Origin: Paramacrobiotus metropolitanus
Lineage: Eukaryota; Tardigrada; Eutardigrada; Parachela; Macrobiotidae
Assembly (NCBI RefSeq): GCF_019649055.1
Contig: NW_026570318.1
Location: forward strand, 372,001 to 436,000
Reading direction: 5' to 3'
DNA: 64,000 nucleotides
Positions 22,301 to 33,470 of this stretch are shown piece after piece. Below the pieces are notes generated by a model. It was not told where the DNA came from. It did no database searches and saw only the letters and a program-made list of their open reading frames with translations. Each line of letters opens with the position of its first letter. Position 1 is the stretch's first letter. A program made the translations under genes and the position numbers.

Positions 22301-25285
22301 CTTCTAAAAGTGTCTTTTAATATTTCTAAGAATATTTCAAAGATGTTAAAATATTTCTTAATATTTCTAAATTCTGCTAAACTCTTCAAAACTTTTCTAA
22401 ACAAAATGTAAATATATATCTTTGTGAATTTCTAATATTTTGATATATGTTTTTAAATATTTTTAGAAAAACTTAGAAATACTCGTAATTTTTACATGTT
22501 TTGCAAATATTAATAATTCTAAATATAATAATTATTTTTAAAATGTAATAAATATCATAAACAACTGATCTAACAAATATTAGTAAAATATCTTTTAATT
22601 TTAAATATTCCTAAACAGTTTTAAATACATGCACAAATATTTCTAAGTATTTCTTAGTATTTCTTGGAATATTTCTAAATATCTTTCTTGGTATATTTTG
22701 AAACATCTTTAAGTATTTCAAAACATTTATAATTTATTTCTGAAAGCTTTTAAATACTTCTAAATGCTTCTGAATATCCGTAAGTAAATTTTTAAAATAT
22801 CTGATAATTTCAAAATTTTGCTGAGTTCTTTGAATGTTTAGTGTTTCTTAATACGTCCTAATATTTCTAAATTTATTTTTAAAGAACAAAGTATATTTCA
22901 ATAAAGAATATTTCAATTTCAATAAAGAATAACTTAAAGAATATTTCAAGATAAATTTCTAATTAATTCAAGAAATAATTCTGAAAACATTTCTACAAAT
23001 AATTTACTTGTTTTGAAATAATTCTAAGTCTTACTGAATGTTTTTGAATGTATGCATAAATACTTCTAGATAGTTTAAATACAGATACAAATATTTCTAA
23101 GTATTTCTCAGTATTTCATGATGTATTTCTAATTATCTTCAAATGTTTTAAAATGGTTCTGAATTTATTTCTGAATATTTTTAAATATTTTTAGGTGCTT
23201 CTAAATATTTTTAAATAGATATTCAAATAAATATAGTTGAATATTTTTAAATAATGCTAAATTTTTTTAATGTTTGTGAATATTTCTAATTTTATTACTA
23301 AAGATTTCAGAAATTTATATATGTATTTCTAAATGTTTATAGAAATAATTCTAAATATTGTCTAAAAAAAGTTTACATATTTTTAAATATTGCTAAATTC
23401 TGGTAAATATTTTAAAATATATTTATAAATAATTGTTATCATTTTCAAACATGTTTGTAAGCATATATTTAAATATTTAAATGAATTTTTGAATATATTT
23501 TTAAATTTGTTAAATTTTTCAGGCATCTCCTGATTTATTTCTAAAGATATTTCCAAATATTTTAGGTTTCATAGAAGATTTTTAATTTATTTCTAAAGGT
23601 TTTTAAACATTTTTAAAAAATTTTAAATTCTTTTAGTTATTTCTGAATAATTTTTAAATGTTTTGAAATACATATCTCGAAATAAAATTGATTTTTTCAA
23701 AATACGTTTTTTCAAAAAATTTTTATTTCAAAATAATGTTTTGCCGACTTATTTGGCAGCGCCATTTCGTACAGTCAGTTATATGGTTGGTAAGTTATAT
23801 GGTATCGGAAGCATCTCGCCATTCAAAAAAATATCAAGTTGTTTTGACAGTACAGATACAATGCTTCCCAGTTGCATATATCGTTACGAAAGTATAGGTT
23901 TATCTTACCTTAGCTGGCATCGCAACCGTGACGTCGTGGTAGTACTCGTAATTACGATTGTTTGATGAAACGCTTAGTTGTGATATTTGAGTCATTCTAC
24001 AGTCTACATTATGTACAACAGTTTTACAAATCTTTTCCCACTTCAGCATTTCTTCACATAGGGGGTAGCATCTTGATTCTTAATCGTCCGTAGTATTCTG
24101 CTGATTTGTTTTATCGAGAAAAATTGAAATTAAAAGCTAAGGAAACAATAAAATTTATTAATTATGTTGATTTATAGAACTTAATTTTGGAATAAAACAA
24201 AGAATTTAATGCTGACGGTATACCTCCAACATATCGGTGCAATAATAGAATTTTGCACAAAGTAACAGGGTTGCTGTCGTATTAAAGGTTGTCGCAATAT
24301 TATTATGTACCACGGGAAATTATTACTCTTTAAGAAAATAATTTTGAGACAAGTCATTATTTGCACCAACACCAAAAACACATTAAAATGTCGTTAAGAA
24401 TAATCATGCAATGGTAATGCTCAGATTTTGGGCACTGTTTTGTCTCATAATAATTGAAAGGGATTTTTCATTTAGATATGTAAACGCAAGGCGTTGCCGT
24501 TTGTCAAACATCCTGAATAAAGTCATCCCATATATCATACAGAGTTATTGGGTTTAGAAATTAGTAAACTGTTAATTTTGCACGCACGTTGTGCCATTCC
24601 TTTTGTTATTTTGTCGATTTAAGAAAAAAATGTACAAGGTGTTTCAACTCCTCCTGCCCTACACACAGCAGCAATATGGGAGTCATCCTTCATGCTGTCG
24701 TCTGTGTATTAACTTCAAAAAATGTCTACATGTCGCTCGCTTGCTTGCCCTTAGGGCTGCTGAGACCTATACTAGTAATACCGTATAGAATACTTCTGTT
24801 GTAACTGACAACAAACCAACAATAATTTAAGGATACTGTAAACAAAAATAAATAACAGAAATGAAAAATTTTTGAAATTAAGACAAATACCGTAGTTCAG
24901 TCAATAACGCACGCACTGCAGCTGAATTTCTTCGTCGTACCGCGTCATTTCAGGTGCCGCAGCCGTGCAGAGATCTCCACTGGGTGGCGCCAACACCGTG
25001 TTCTTTGTTTCGACCATCATAGACTTATTGATTTGGGGCTACGGTATCGGTATGGCTATCTGGTTTCCGCCGGGGAATTTCCTACTGGAGAGCGGACGTT
25101 TATTGGGCAGCCTCAACAGTGTCATAGATGCCACGGTATTCGTCTTATGTGTGCGTCGGACCCGAATGGTGTTCTACGCCTGGCTGCGACGCCGGCGCAT
25201 TCCAGTAGTGATTGTAACTCCCCAATCGCAGACGTCGCGTGGTCGCGAAAAAAATCCAGCCGTTATGTCGAGAATTTTGACTTGA
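16342..25285 (+). CDS. Rhodopsin-type receptor with a 7.9-kb intron
   Basis: Exon 1 (16342-17011) encodes TM1-TM5 and exon 2 (24954-25285) encodes TM6-TM7 and the tail. The joint is phase 1: donor G|GTAAAG, acceptor TTTCAG|GTGCC. The product is 333 residues, a normal receptor length, and neither exon alone makes a complete receptor. The N-terminus has N-glycosylation sites (NSTL, NSTS). Cys95 and Cys175 can form the TM3-loop disulfide. The DRY site reads NRI (119-121), and the TM7 NPxxY site is replaced by NSVIDATVF. The tail is Arg-rich (RRRRIP). The sequence is clearly distinct from the array family on either side. The ligand is unknown. The exon pairing is inferred from phase, topology and strand. 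Confidence 0.75.
17090..17550. repeat. 90-bp tandem repeat element, copy 1
   Basis: The element begins TTATAGATGAGATTTGAG and contains units of exactly 90 bp; CAGTTTAATG recurs at 17281, 17371 and 17461. Each unit carries GAGTCTAACCGAA, CCCGGGTTCGAGGTC and GAGGTCGCCA. It is GC-rich within an AT-rich intron. A related copy lies at 19889-20246. Confidence 0.85.
17792..17858. repeat. Perfect 28-bp inverted repeat
   Basis: The arms are 17792-17819 and 17831-17858 (starting AACGTTTTAATAAAG), with an 11-base loop. It marks the start of the AT-rich low-complexity block. Confidence 0.85.
17880..18680. repeat. AT-rich degenerate tandem block 1
   Basis: Loosely repeated words of the type TATTTCTAAATATTTTT fill about 800 bp with no fixed period. 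The same low-complexity sequence returns at about 21040-21700 and 22200-23700 in the same intron. Confidence 0.7.
18900..19888. repeat. Duplicated intron segment, copy 1
   Basis: This roughly 0.9-1 kb segment shares ordered blocks with 23690-24776: CATTTCGTACA, CCCAGTTGCATATATC, GACGTCGTGGTAGT, AACAAAGAATTTAATGCTG, and an ending GGGCTGCTGAGACCTATACT. Both copies are in the same orientation, with some divergence and small indels. It has no coding potential. Confidence 0.75.
19889..20246. repeat. 90-bp tandem repeat element, copy 2
   Basis: The same start (TTATAGATGAGATTTGAG) and GACACGGAGACCTCGAACCC region as the copy at 17090, but with fewer 90-bp units. It directly abuts a large foldback. 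Confidence 0.8.
20250..20933. repeat. 684-bp foldback (large inverted repeat)
   Basis: The arms run from TTAAGGGAAGTGGCCCGG at 20250 to its inverse complement ending near 20933, centred near 20590. They share long stretches including TTTGTGCGCGCAACATCCGG. Arms are about 330 bp and highly similar, with only scattered differences. The short central region is itself palindromic (AAATTTTAAAATGAATTT). It is a foldback or MITE-like element with no coding capacity. Confidence 0.85.
21040..21700. repeat. AT-rich block 2 with inner palindromes
   Basis: Low-complexity A/T sequence. It includes an inverted repeat at about 21330-21478 (arms sharing TTAAAGACTTGAATTGG / CCTATTTAAGTCTTTAA and ATTCAATTCGTTTTCATAA) and a palindrome AAATAAGGAATTCCTTATTT near 21490. 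Confidence 0.7.
21703..22197 (-). mobile_element. TA-flanked G-rich inverted-repeat element, copy 1
   Basis: Terminal inverted repeats CCGTAATTATCGAATTTG and its complement are bounded by TA on both sides, as in Tc1/mariner-type MITEs. C-runs (GCCCCCC, GAAATTACGCCCC) sit inside both ends. The core matches the copy at 33471-33926 in opposite orientation. It has no coding capacity. Confidence 0.8.
22200..23690. repeat. AT-rich degenerate tandem block 3
   Basis: About 1.5 kb of TTTCTAAATATTTTTAA-type low-complexity sequence, continuous in character with blocks 1 and 2. Confidence 0.7.
23690..24776. repeat. Duplicated intron segment, copy 2
   Basis: The direct-orientation partner of 18900-19888, about 4.8 kb away, ending at the shared GGGCTGCTGAGACCTATACT. 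It carries a short private insertion (about 24410-24530) absent from copy 1. Confidence 0.75.
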
Positions 25286-26480
25286 CGCGCTCACAGTATG
25301 GTGTATCTGTTCTTTCTATGAGTCTGCATTAGCTTTAGCCGATTTACTGACTTTGTTTTATTTATTTTGCATCAGCGATAGCGTACAAGTATCGCTGTGT
25401 GTATATGCAGAATAAAACGTCTCCAGTGCCGAGATTTTTCTTCTAAAACTTGTTTGAAGATTTCGTGTACAAAACTGCTTGCAACATGTTACCTTTTCCA
25501 TAAGGAAGGTTAAACTGAACTCTGCTGTGGGAGACAGTCACGCGCAAACTGGCTTCTGAGAATCACTTTGAAAAATCAACTCCTTCTCAGTGACGTGCAA
25601 GCTGGTAAACAAATCTCAACGGCCGGCACATTTAGCGGAATATGCAGTTATCTATTTAATTCGCAGGCCGGGATGCCTCGAGGGTGACTGGCTTATTCTT
25701 ATACGTTCTATTAAGCGGATTAATTCGGACAGCCGTCGCCGAATTCCCCGGCCCTTGGCTCTCAGGTGGATCGCTTGGAAAAGTTGTGTTGTCATAAACG
25801 ACAAATGAAAGTACAGTTTTCTTTATTCAAACATACGACATACCTACTCGTACGTCTTTAACTGTACATGTCTTATTTTACATAATGAACCAGTGCCGAC
25901 TATTTTGTTGGTAAGCGCGACTATCGACTTAAATCTTCAGCCTGGCAGTGCTTCAGAAATCCTAATTACCGGTATATGCACCGATTTTAGAACTGGTCTA
26001 CAGTTTAAGGAATGGTACGGGGTATTATCTATATAAAGGTAGCGCCTTCCATTTTTCGTTTACTTAACATCGTGCCATCGATACAGCAACCAATACTAAC
26101 ACTTTTCAGCCAAATTAGCTAATGAAAAGATCCCCCGAGAGCCATGACCTCAATCAGCAAAAGCCCTAATCTGCCACAAAGTACCAAAGAGCGTGGGTTC
26201 CGTCGTGTGTTGATTTCCGATGATGAACCAGCTTCCCGGCTGCGATAAACACTGCAGTATATTCTCAGTGCGTGCTTTGCCGCTATTGAACTTAATTACA
26301 ACGTACCTATTTATTCACACCCACCCGTCATCAAAAATTTATTTTCACATCATCACAAGACACCAGTCGGAAATCCTATGTGACACTGCAGTAATGAAGC
26401 AAAATGATTCTCCAGCAACAACCCTTCATTTTATTTCATCATTTAAATTAAAACACTGCATTTTCCACTTTAGTAAAAAG
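25286..26480. promoter_or_regulatory. Intergenic upstream of receptor at 26481
   Basis: No coding sequence. A TATA-like CTATATAAAGG occurs near 26030. TGTGACACTGCAG near 26380 resembles TTGACACTGCAG near 36231 upstream of the 36290 receptor, a possible shared upstream element. The open frame extends in-frame upstream of the chosen ATG to 26220, but that extension has no counterpart in paralogues. Confidence 0.35.
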
Positions 26481-27544
26481 ATGATTAATGTGTCCACACT
26501 GCAAGTCAACATCTCGGACACATTCGGGAACCGGCAAGTCGAACTCGTCGCCATGATCTCCATCTTCACCGTCGCTTTCGTAATCGGCACATTTTTATCT
26601 TTAATTTTAACCGTAACCATCGCTTTTCGTCCGCGACTACACACCGGCTCGGGAATCTTAATCGCACATCACCAGTTTCTCCATGTTCTACAAACCGGCA
26701 TCAGCAACCCGCTGTACATGTTCACCGGATGGATAGTATGGCTGGGATTATCTGTCAGCGGTATGAACTGTTTCGTCATGCATTTTTTTTGTAAACTCTT
26801 CACCTTTACGGAAATGTGGGCGTCACTGATGTTGGCGGTTAACCGGTTCGTGGCGCTGATCTTTCCGCATCATTATAATGCCATTTCCTCTAATAAAGCC
26901 ATTACTGTGTTAATGTTAATTCCATGGTTAATCGGATTAGCGTTAACTGTTCCCGGTTTATACGGAATCGGGACATTATTCGGCAACCGCCAGGTGGATT
27001 GCGGCTATATTACCGTCACCTCTCACGCCGTCGCCACGTTGGTAATTGTCATGGGAGTTTATTTGCCATTGGCAATACAGGGACTTCTGTACGCTGTGGT
27101 GCTGATTGTGCATTACAGACAAACCAAAATTCATGAAGTATCTACGGTACAGAAAAAACGTTTTCTGTTGTTTCGCTTATTATTCGGTTCGTATTTGTGG
27201 TACGTCGTATGTTACGCGCCGCAACCAATTGCGCTGTATGGATTTCCACAGTTTTGGTTTGAAGATAAACTGCGCGCCGGTTGGTTCCAGTTGCTGCAGG
27301 AAGTGGGATACGCCGGAAGTCCCGTGAGTTTGCGAAATGACTACTCTATAGATTGAATAAACCTAATTATTTCTTGAGCTTGTTTTTGATTGATTAGGTG
27401 TTCCTGCTACTGATGAACAAAGACATCATGCACGATACAAAGGAGGGATGTTCTAGATTGTGCCACGCGCGCTCTAATTCCTCCGTGATGCCGTCAAAAA
27501 TGATGGTTTCCTCTAATATGGCACTTAGCCGGCGCAAGTCATAG
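26481..27544 (+). CDS. Seven-transmembrane receptor, array family member 2
   Basis: Exons 26481-27323 and 27398-27544 join in phase 0 and encode 329 residues. The start MINVSTLQVN is chosen because paralogues begin MINVSSIQAN; an upstream in-frame ATG exists at 26220. Landmarks are RPRLHTGSGILIAHHQFLHV (TM1-TM2), Cys97 and Cys174 for the disulfide, NRF at 121-123, and a third loop with VQKKRF before TM6. Exon 2 begins VFLLLMNKDIM, then a Ser/Arg-rich tail. It differs from the 36-46 kb copies by CYAPQPIALYGFP and FGNRQVDCG. It sits immediately downstream of the unrelated long-intron receptor on the same strand. Confidence 0.9.
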
Positions 27545-28290
27545 CCTTTTTACAGCAGATAATGATAGTGGAATTTTTAGTTTTTCTTGAGGAGTGCACC
27601 GGTTCTTAAATTGTCTTGCTACAAAATTATTGTGGCAATCATTAAGTCAGTACTTACAAATTTAACCCGTATGGTATTGTTGAACCACGACTTGAATTTC
27701 TGGTGATTCTAATATATTAGTGGTATACTCAGGTCATCTGTTGTGAATACATGTTGTCTCGCTCTATACATACTCTCCATTTGCTGTCTGAGTGCCCAAA
27801 CAAAGAGGGGCAACCGCCCTGTGCAACAAGCAAGGGAAACGATTCTCCATCATTATTAATGCGATCGGAGCAGACAGGGTTCACAGTACTACCTCTTCCG
27901 AAATCACCTTCCAACCTGTCCAAAGCCAGCGAGTCTTGGCGATTTATCGCCACATGCACTGCTGCACAGATACAATCAATAAACTACGGTCATGACTAGA
28001 CTCTCCTTACGATGCCCCACTCTGCCTGCTGCAATAACATTATATAAGATTAATAAGAAGGATAATATAAGAAGGATGTTATATTAGAAGGACATAACCG
28101 TATTCCAATTGTACGGACCATTTCTTTGAACTGCTCTTATTGAGTCAACTAAGTATTAGAAATTTCGCAGCCAGTTATTGGATCTGACCTATACCTACTC
28201 CCGTACTACGACTTATCCTTGCCTTTTTGACTGCCAAGTGGTTCTCTAAATTGCTTTTGAGTTTTGACAAATAATTTTCGCTGCCCGAAG
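27545..28290. other. Intergenic, short A/G-rich repeat
   Basis: AGAAGGATAATATAAGAAGG-type repetition at about 28045-28095. Short overlapping open frames at 27729-27999 exist on both strands, but neither has paralogue or motif support. Confidence 0.4.
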
Positions 28291-29517
28291 ATGCCGACAA
28301 AACGCCGTGAGCCATCTGCTCGGAATCTGACTATGGCTCATCTCTTGCAAAAAGTGGACAGGCTCAAAAATGAAAGGCGTTGTACGAAGGTAAACCGCGA
28401 AAAGTCATAGTTTATTTGACTTTTATTTATCAATATCCACTGAGTGCAGATGTGTAGGATTTATCAATATCCACTGAGTGTAGATGTAGGAATGCCATGA
28501 GTGTGTTATGTAAGGTCCCTTCTCGTGCCAACTGGGACAAATTTTTCATTTGAATGTATTTTTGAGCGATGCTCGTCTCCATACATATTGCAAATAAAGT
28601 AAATAATATCCACTTTTTACGTTGGCATCCTGTTGTAACTGCAGAATCATCAACTTTCTCTAACAATCTGTTATAATCTAAACGGGAAACGTAATATTCA
28701 CATTATTTTAGAGTACATGATGGTATGCTGCGCATAAAAGACAGGGTAATCGGTGAAGTTGAAGTCGACCGCAGTTCAGTAGTACAAGGTACTGCTGATG
28801 TTGTCAATGCGAAGGTCGCTGCTGACGAGAAAGAAATCCCGGAGAAATCCCCAGCGGAACGGCGTCTATTTTTTGCACATTTGTACGACTCGATCACGCA
28901 AAGTAAGATAAAGCTGGGTTTGCTGTTAAACCCATTAAAAATCTTTTTAAGGATTTAGCCGTGAGTTTGGGAAAACTGACATGTATATTTTTTACGTCGT
29001 GTTTTTTGTAGCTTCTGATGATACTCGTACATCGAACGCTCGACTGGCGCTCAGCCGTCTGCACCGCCGGATATCCGGTGACATGCTCAATATTTTCGAC
29101 CAGCTCATTAATCTGCAGGTGCCACAGGTACGGGAATGTGCCAAGAAGTGCTTTCGCAATCCCGGCAGCTGGAAACATTTGAAGGTTAAACGGTTATGGC
29201 AAATTACATATTAAAGTCTTCATATGACTATGATTCTCATTTACGTTTCACAAGTCTATTTTTCGGTACAAAGCAAAATTCTGGTAAGATATGATTACAT
29301 TGCCTGGATAAAGAATACAAGTATAGCACTGCTGATACTGAATGAATGATACGAGTGATTAAAGTGCAAAGAGTTTCCGCAAGAACAGCGCCTTTGTGTT
29401 GTAGAGAGTGTGGTGAATTTCTCCAGGACAATATTCGAAATGCAACGGAAGACTGTTCAGATCTTGGAAGAACGCTGGGCAGAACTTGCCAAGGATCAGC
29501 TGAGTGAACAAATGTGA
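28291..29517 (+). pseudogene. Degraded copy of the helical four-exon gene (copy 1)
   Basis: All four exons of the family are recognisable: 28291-28389, 28712-28902, 29012-29184 and 29405-29517. Exon 3 keeps LINLQVPQVRE, and exon 4 aligns with the others (VQILEERW against VKKMEERY). Exon 1 is shortened. Exon 2 is open only in a frame needing a phase-2 join that exon 1 does not supply. Exon 3 lacks one base after GGGAATG compared with copies 2 and 3 (50 against 51 nt between fixed points), which shifts the frame before the exon end. I read it as a pseudogene, though assembly error could explain part of it. Confidence 0.6.
28448..28519. repeat. 34-bp direct duplication
   Basis: TTTATCAATATCCACTGAGT with AGATGT following occurs twice in tandem, inside intron 1 of the degraded helical gene. 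Confidence 0.7.
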
Positions 29518-31162
29518 AGGGAAGGAATCAACTTGTTCAAATTGTCTCTATTCATGCAGTAATAAATTTGCATTTTATTTCTCGAGCTCGTTGCATCAAC
29601 CGCTATGGATTTAGTTGTGAAACATGTAATAAATCTCGAACTATTTTCCAGCTATGGTCGAGTATGTAGTAGTACATAGTTGTTGTAATTTAGCAAACTA
29701 ACATTTGGAAATATCGCAAAATTTCGGCAAAAAAATGGCGTTGTTAACTTGGTGCACGACGCATGGAAAGAACTGAGCTTCCGTTTCCTGTTCACCGCAA
29801 TGCTTAGCATGAAGCCGCTCTAGAGCATAGTGGTATTCCATCACGTACTGCAGATCTTTCACGAGGCGGTTACGAATTTTCGAATTTGCTTGATATTTGT
29901 TATCAACTTATCAAGCATCACTAATAGCATAGCTACATAAGCAATCGACTAAAAACTGCAGTTACAATTTTTGCATGAATATCCTAATTTGAAACGCTTC
30001 ACAATCTCTCCAACTAGAGAAATAATACGAGATAAAACTCCGTCCCGATTTCCAATACACTCTGAACTCTGCCACATCTCGAAACCGCGAAATGTGACCT
30101 CTCAGAAACCGTACAAGAAGCAGCTTTCCCAGATCTCCCTAGTCGGTAACTTCATTTCTTTATATTTTGCATTTCTGTGGTAATTTTTACAACTTTTGTC
30201 CATGCTGACTGCAAACTTCGGTTTTCTTAGGTTTCTCAATGTACAGATACAGTTTGTATCTGTACATTATTCGATCAATGTTCACCAGTTGTTGCACGAT
30301 CTATCACTCAACATGCACATCAGTTCCTACTTGTTTTCATGGCCGAGTACGGAACGCCTGAATTAGCAATTCCAGTCCGCGATGGTAACAGTACTGTGAC
30401 GCATTTATTCTGCCAACGACAAGTTCCACGTTCCCGCTCCTCCTGCATGCTGTTTTAGCCGTGAACACCATTTTCCAAGGAAAATTTATTAAACATTAAA
30501 AAAACTCAGAAAACCTTCGTAAAACTCGAAAGACCAATAAAATAGTTAGAACAGAACGCCGGTTAAGAGAATTCACCAAAAGCGAACCATCGGTCAACGA
30601 TTTGCCGGTTCACGGTTATTCGATCAAAAAATTATCAAGAAAAATGAAGGCCGAAAGACTGACGATGCTACCAGTACCAGGATATCTTATTCTGTGTTGT
30701 CTGAGACTGAACAAAATGGAAACGGACAGGTTTTCATTACTTTTCAAGTAATAAAAGCTTTTCAGGCCAGAAGTATGCCAGTACTGTATAAGAGACAGCT
30801 GCAAGGTGAGCTCAACAAAAACTACAACAGAGGTCACAAGGCTGGTCGAAACTCTGCCTATTTAGCCATGTCACGACTGACCCAACCAGGCCAGCAGTAC
30901 ACGTTACGATTTATTCACCACGTAACCCACGTGCCCAAGGCGCAGAGCTCCTTATAAAGCTTTGCAGTTTTCAACGTTCTAATCGTTTTAAAACTTATTC
31001 AAAATTTTAATCGGTTTTTGGTTTAATTTAGCAACGTGAATTAAATTTTCGAAAACTGACCTTTGCACATAACTAGTACAACGTATAACACGAAACATCG
31101 ACCTGCCAGTTTTACCCGTGCTTTCCCTTAACTCGATTTTACCAGAATTTCACTGCTCCAAA
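29518..31162. other. Intergenic; hairpin and duplicated 5' flank
   Basis: AATGTACAGATAC and its exact complement form a 13-bp-arm hairpin at 30238-30268. Near 30800-30900, GACAGCTGCAAGGTGAGC and the following AAAACTACAACA resemble about 41036-41090, upstream of copy 3, so the duplication unit included upstream DNA. No gene is supported. Confidence 0.45.
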
Positions 31163-33067
31163 ATGTCGACATTTTTGGGTGTGGAAGCGTTTCGGGATTC
31201 ACAAATTTCGACTTTACTGCAGAAAGCCAATTCTCTCAAAGCTGCTCGTCGAGAATGCGTGGATATATATAAAGGTATCACCATCTACGTAATTATTATT
31301 TGCGATTCCTCTGGATCCACTTGATTTCCTTTTCGGTACCTTATAATCGTTTGATCTGAAACTGTCAGATAAAATTTATTGTAAGACTTGCCTTACGCTT
31401 GCTCTGGCAATAACTGCTCTAATCTTTACTTTTTAATTGACGTTTACCGGTTTTGGAATAATCCACCCTTTACCCACTATATTAGAGCATTTCACGGCCG
31501 TCAAAAAACACGTTTTCGGAGTGGAAGACCCCAACCAGCCCGCTGAAAACGCGGGCGCCAGCCCCGAGGAGATTGCTGCCGAAGATAAGGAAATTTTGGA
31601 TAAGTCCCTAGAGGAGCGACAGCAGTATTTTGCGCAGCTGTACGATGAGGCTACCAACTGTACGTTATCAAAACGACGTAACAAACCAGCTCAGCCAAAA
31701 TTTTATTTAATTAATGAATTTATATTATAATTTTTCACATTTACATTCGCATTACACTCTGAAGTTGTGAGCCACCGATCACTGGCCCCTCGAGTTGTAG
31801 ATTATGTGATCAACTGCTGAACGAATACTAGCAGCATGTCTGATTGGCGACAAACCGAGAACTCACCTGCCGCATTACATGAGGAATTAGTTGCCGATTA
31901 ACCTATAGAGTATAGATATCAAGTATATAAACGAATTTCCCGAAATCTGGATCGATGACCGGTTCTACTGTAGATCGATTATTCGATATGTGCTCCGAAA
32001 ATGATTGGTAGTTAAGGAGTAAATAGTTCGCTTACTTATCAGTTCACTGTTAGGAATTAATGAAAATTAAGTGCTACCCAATCGTCCTCTTACATAAGTA
32101 TATACAGGTAAACAATTCGAGCAATGATGACTTACGCTTCATATGCAGTGTTAGTACGAGTTATATGACCATATGGAACTAAAATAAAAATCTGTAAAAT
32201 GTACCATCTACAAGAAAACGTTAAATTGTTCATGCTCCTCGCAGCGTACCGCGGGTCACGGGAGATTCTGCGGAAACTGTCCAGTCTGTTGCGCCGGATC
32301 ACCAATGAGATGCTGGAGGTTTTCGATCATTTGATTAACTTACAAGTGCCGGAAGCACGTCAGTGGCGGCACGATGCACTAAGGGCTTCTCGGCAGCTGG
32401 ACGAGCTTCAAGGTTACAATATTATTCTAATTTTTTTAATAAAGCTTGAAATAATAGAATCTTGATTGAAATACATAAATATCAGAATCTAGAGTTAAGT
32501 TAAAGTTAAGAATAATTAATTTTGGAAGTTAATTGTATAAAATCATCCTGTACATTAGCCTGGTAACCCATTAGCCTGGTAAGATATCTTCATCTAGGAA
32601 AAGAAACCAAATTTATGTTAATCTGCTCATAGCCTGGTGGTAGTACGTCTGGCTTTACGATTGTATGTCCTGGGTTCGATTCTCAGGTTGGGTAACTTTT
32701 ATCTCATAAAATCAAACAAACAAACGTATAAAATTTCAAAATGAGCCAAAAAAATTTTCCATTAGCCTGGTAAGATATTTTCATCAGCTTACGCTGAATA
32801 AGCTGGCTACTGTGGGAAACAATAATAAAAAAAACACAGAACGCATCGTATATACCTCGTAAAGTAGTAGTAGTAATGATTCGTGAAGCACGGTGTTTTG
32901 ACAATAAATGACGAGTGACACACTTTGCAGATAGCTTGATGTCCTTCCACAAGGGATTAATCAACGATCAGCAGAAGGCTGTGAAAAAGATGGAGGAACG
33001 TTACATGAGTACTACAGCCGGAACAAACTCCCAAGCTTCTGGTACCGGGACGAGCGACCCATTGTGA
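31163..33067 (+). CDS. Uncharacterised helical protein, copy 2 (intact)
   Basis: Exons 31163-31274, 31486-31659, 32245-32412 and 32931-33067, all joined in phase 1 with GT/AG borders, give 196 residues. I do not recognise the family. It has no signal peptide and no membrane segment, so it is probably cytosolic or nuclear. The sequence is strongly helical and charged: LLQKANSLKAARRECVD (exon 1), an acidic exon 2 with ASPEEIAAEDKEIL, exon 3 LRRITNEMLEVFDHLINLQ with VPEARQWRHDAL, and exon 4 QKAVKKMEERYMS before a Ser/Thr/Gly tail. Spacing of hydrophobics suggests a helical bundle or coiled-coil adaptor. Exon lengths 112, 174 and 168 are identical to copy 3, which supports real, constrained genes. 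An upstream in-frame ATG at 31118 has no match in copy 3. Confidence 0.75.
32590..32785. other. tRNA-like B-box sequence between short direct repeats
   Basis: Within intron 3 of the helical gene, CTGGGTTCGATTCTCAG (near 32671-32687) folds as a T-arm and matches the RNA polymerase III B-box; TAGCCTGGTGGTAGTACG upstream resembles an A-box. I cannot fold a complete tRNA, because the acceptor and anticodon stems fail. ATTAGCCTGGTAAGATAT with TTCATC flanks it at about 32570 and 32762. Possible tRNA-derived SINE fragment. Confidence 0.3.
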
Positions 33068-33470
33068 AGCAGCCATGCTGCTTCGCGTAGATGCAGAATT
33101 TAATGCTGTACTTCTGCGGATTTTGTATTACTGTTTCTATGCCGGCTAGATTTCGCTGTGTGCATAAATGAGGGAGGATCCCACATTTATGCATTCCATT
33201 AATATTATTAATATTATGTTATTAAATCGTTATATTATTATGCTATATTATTATCGCATGCGTACGAAGAATAAGACATACATACCGACATTAAAATTGT
33301 TTACAGAAATGTATATCCAAATTCTCTAAAGCAAATATTTAGATAATTTCACAGAAGACAGGCAGAATAAATAACGTAAAGTTAATTAATGAATTTGCCA
33401 TCGTCAATGTACTTATCCGCTACCGACGGCCAGTTCCAACACCATGGCAGTGCCAATATGTACCGTAATT
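33068..33470. other. Intergenic, AT-rich
   Basis: ATTATTAATATTATG-type simple sequence near 33200-33260. Nothing else was seen before the TA-flanked element at 33471. Confidence 0.4.

Noticed and set aside
17101-24780. CRISPR-like regular repeats
   Set aside because: The 90-bp units are contiguous without spacers, and the host is a eukaryote.
32632-32698. A functional tRNA gene
   Set aside because: Only the T-arm folds; I could not pair an acceptor or anticodon stem.
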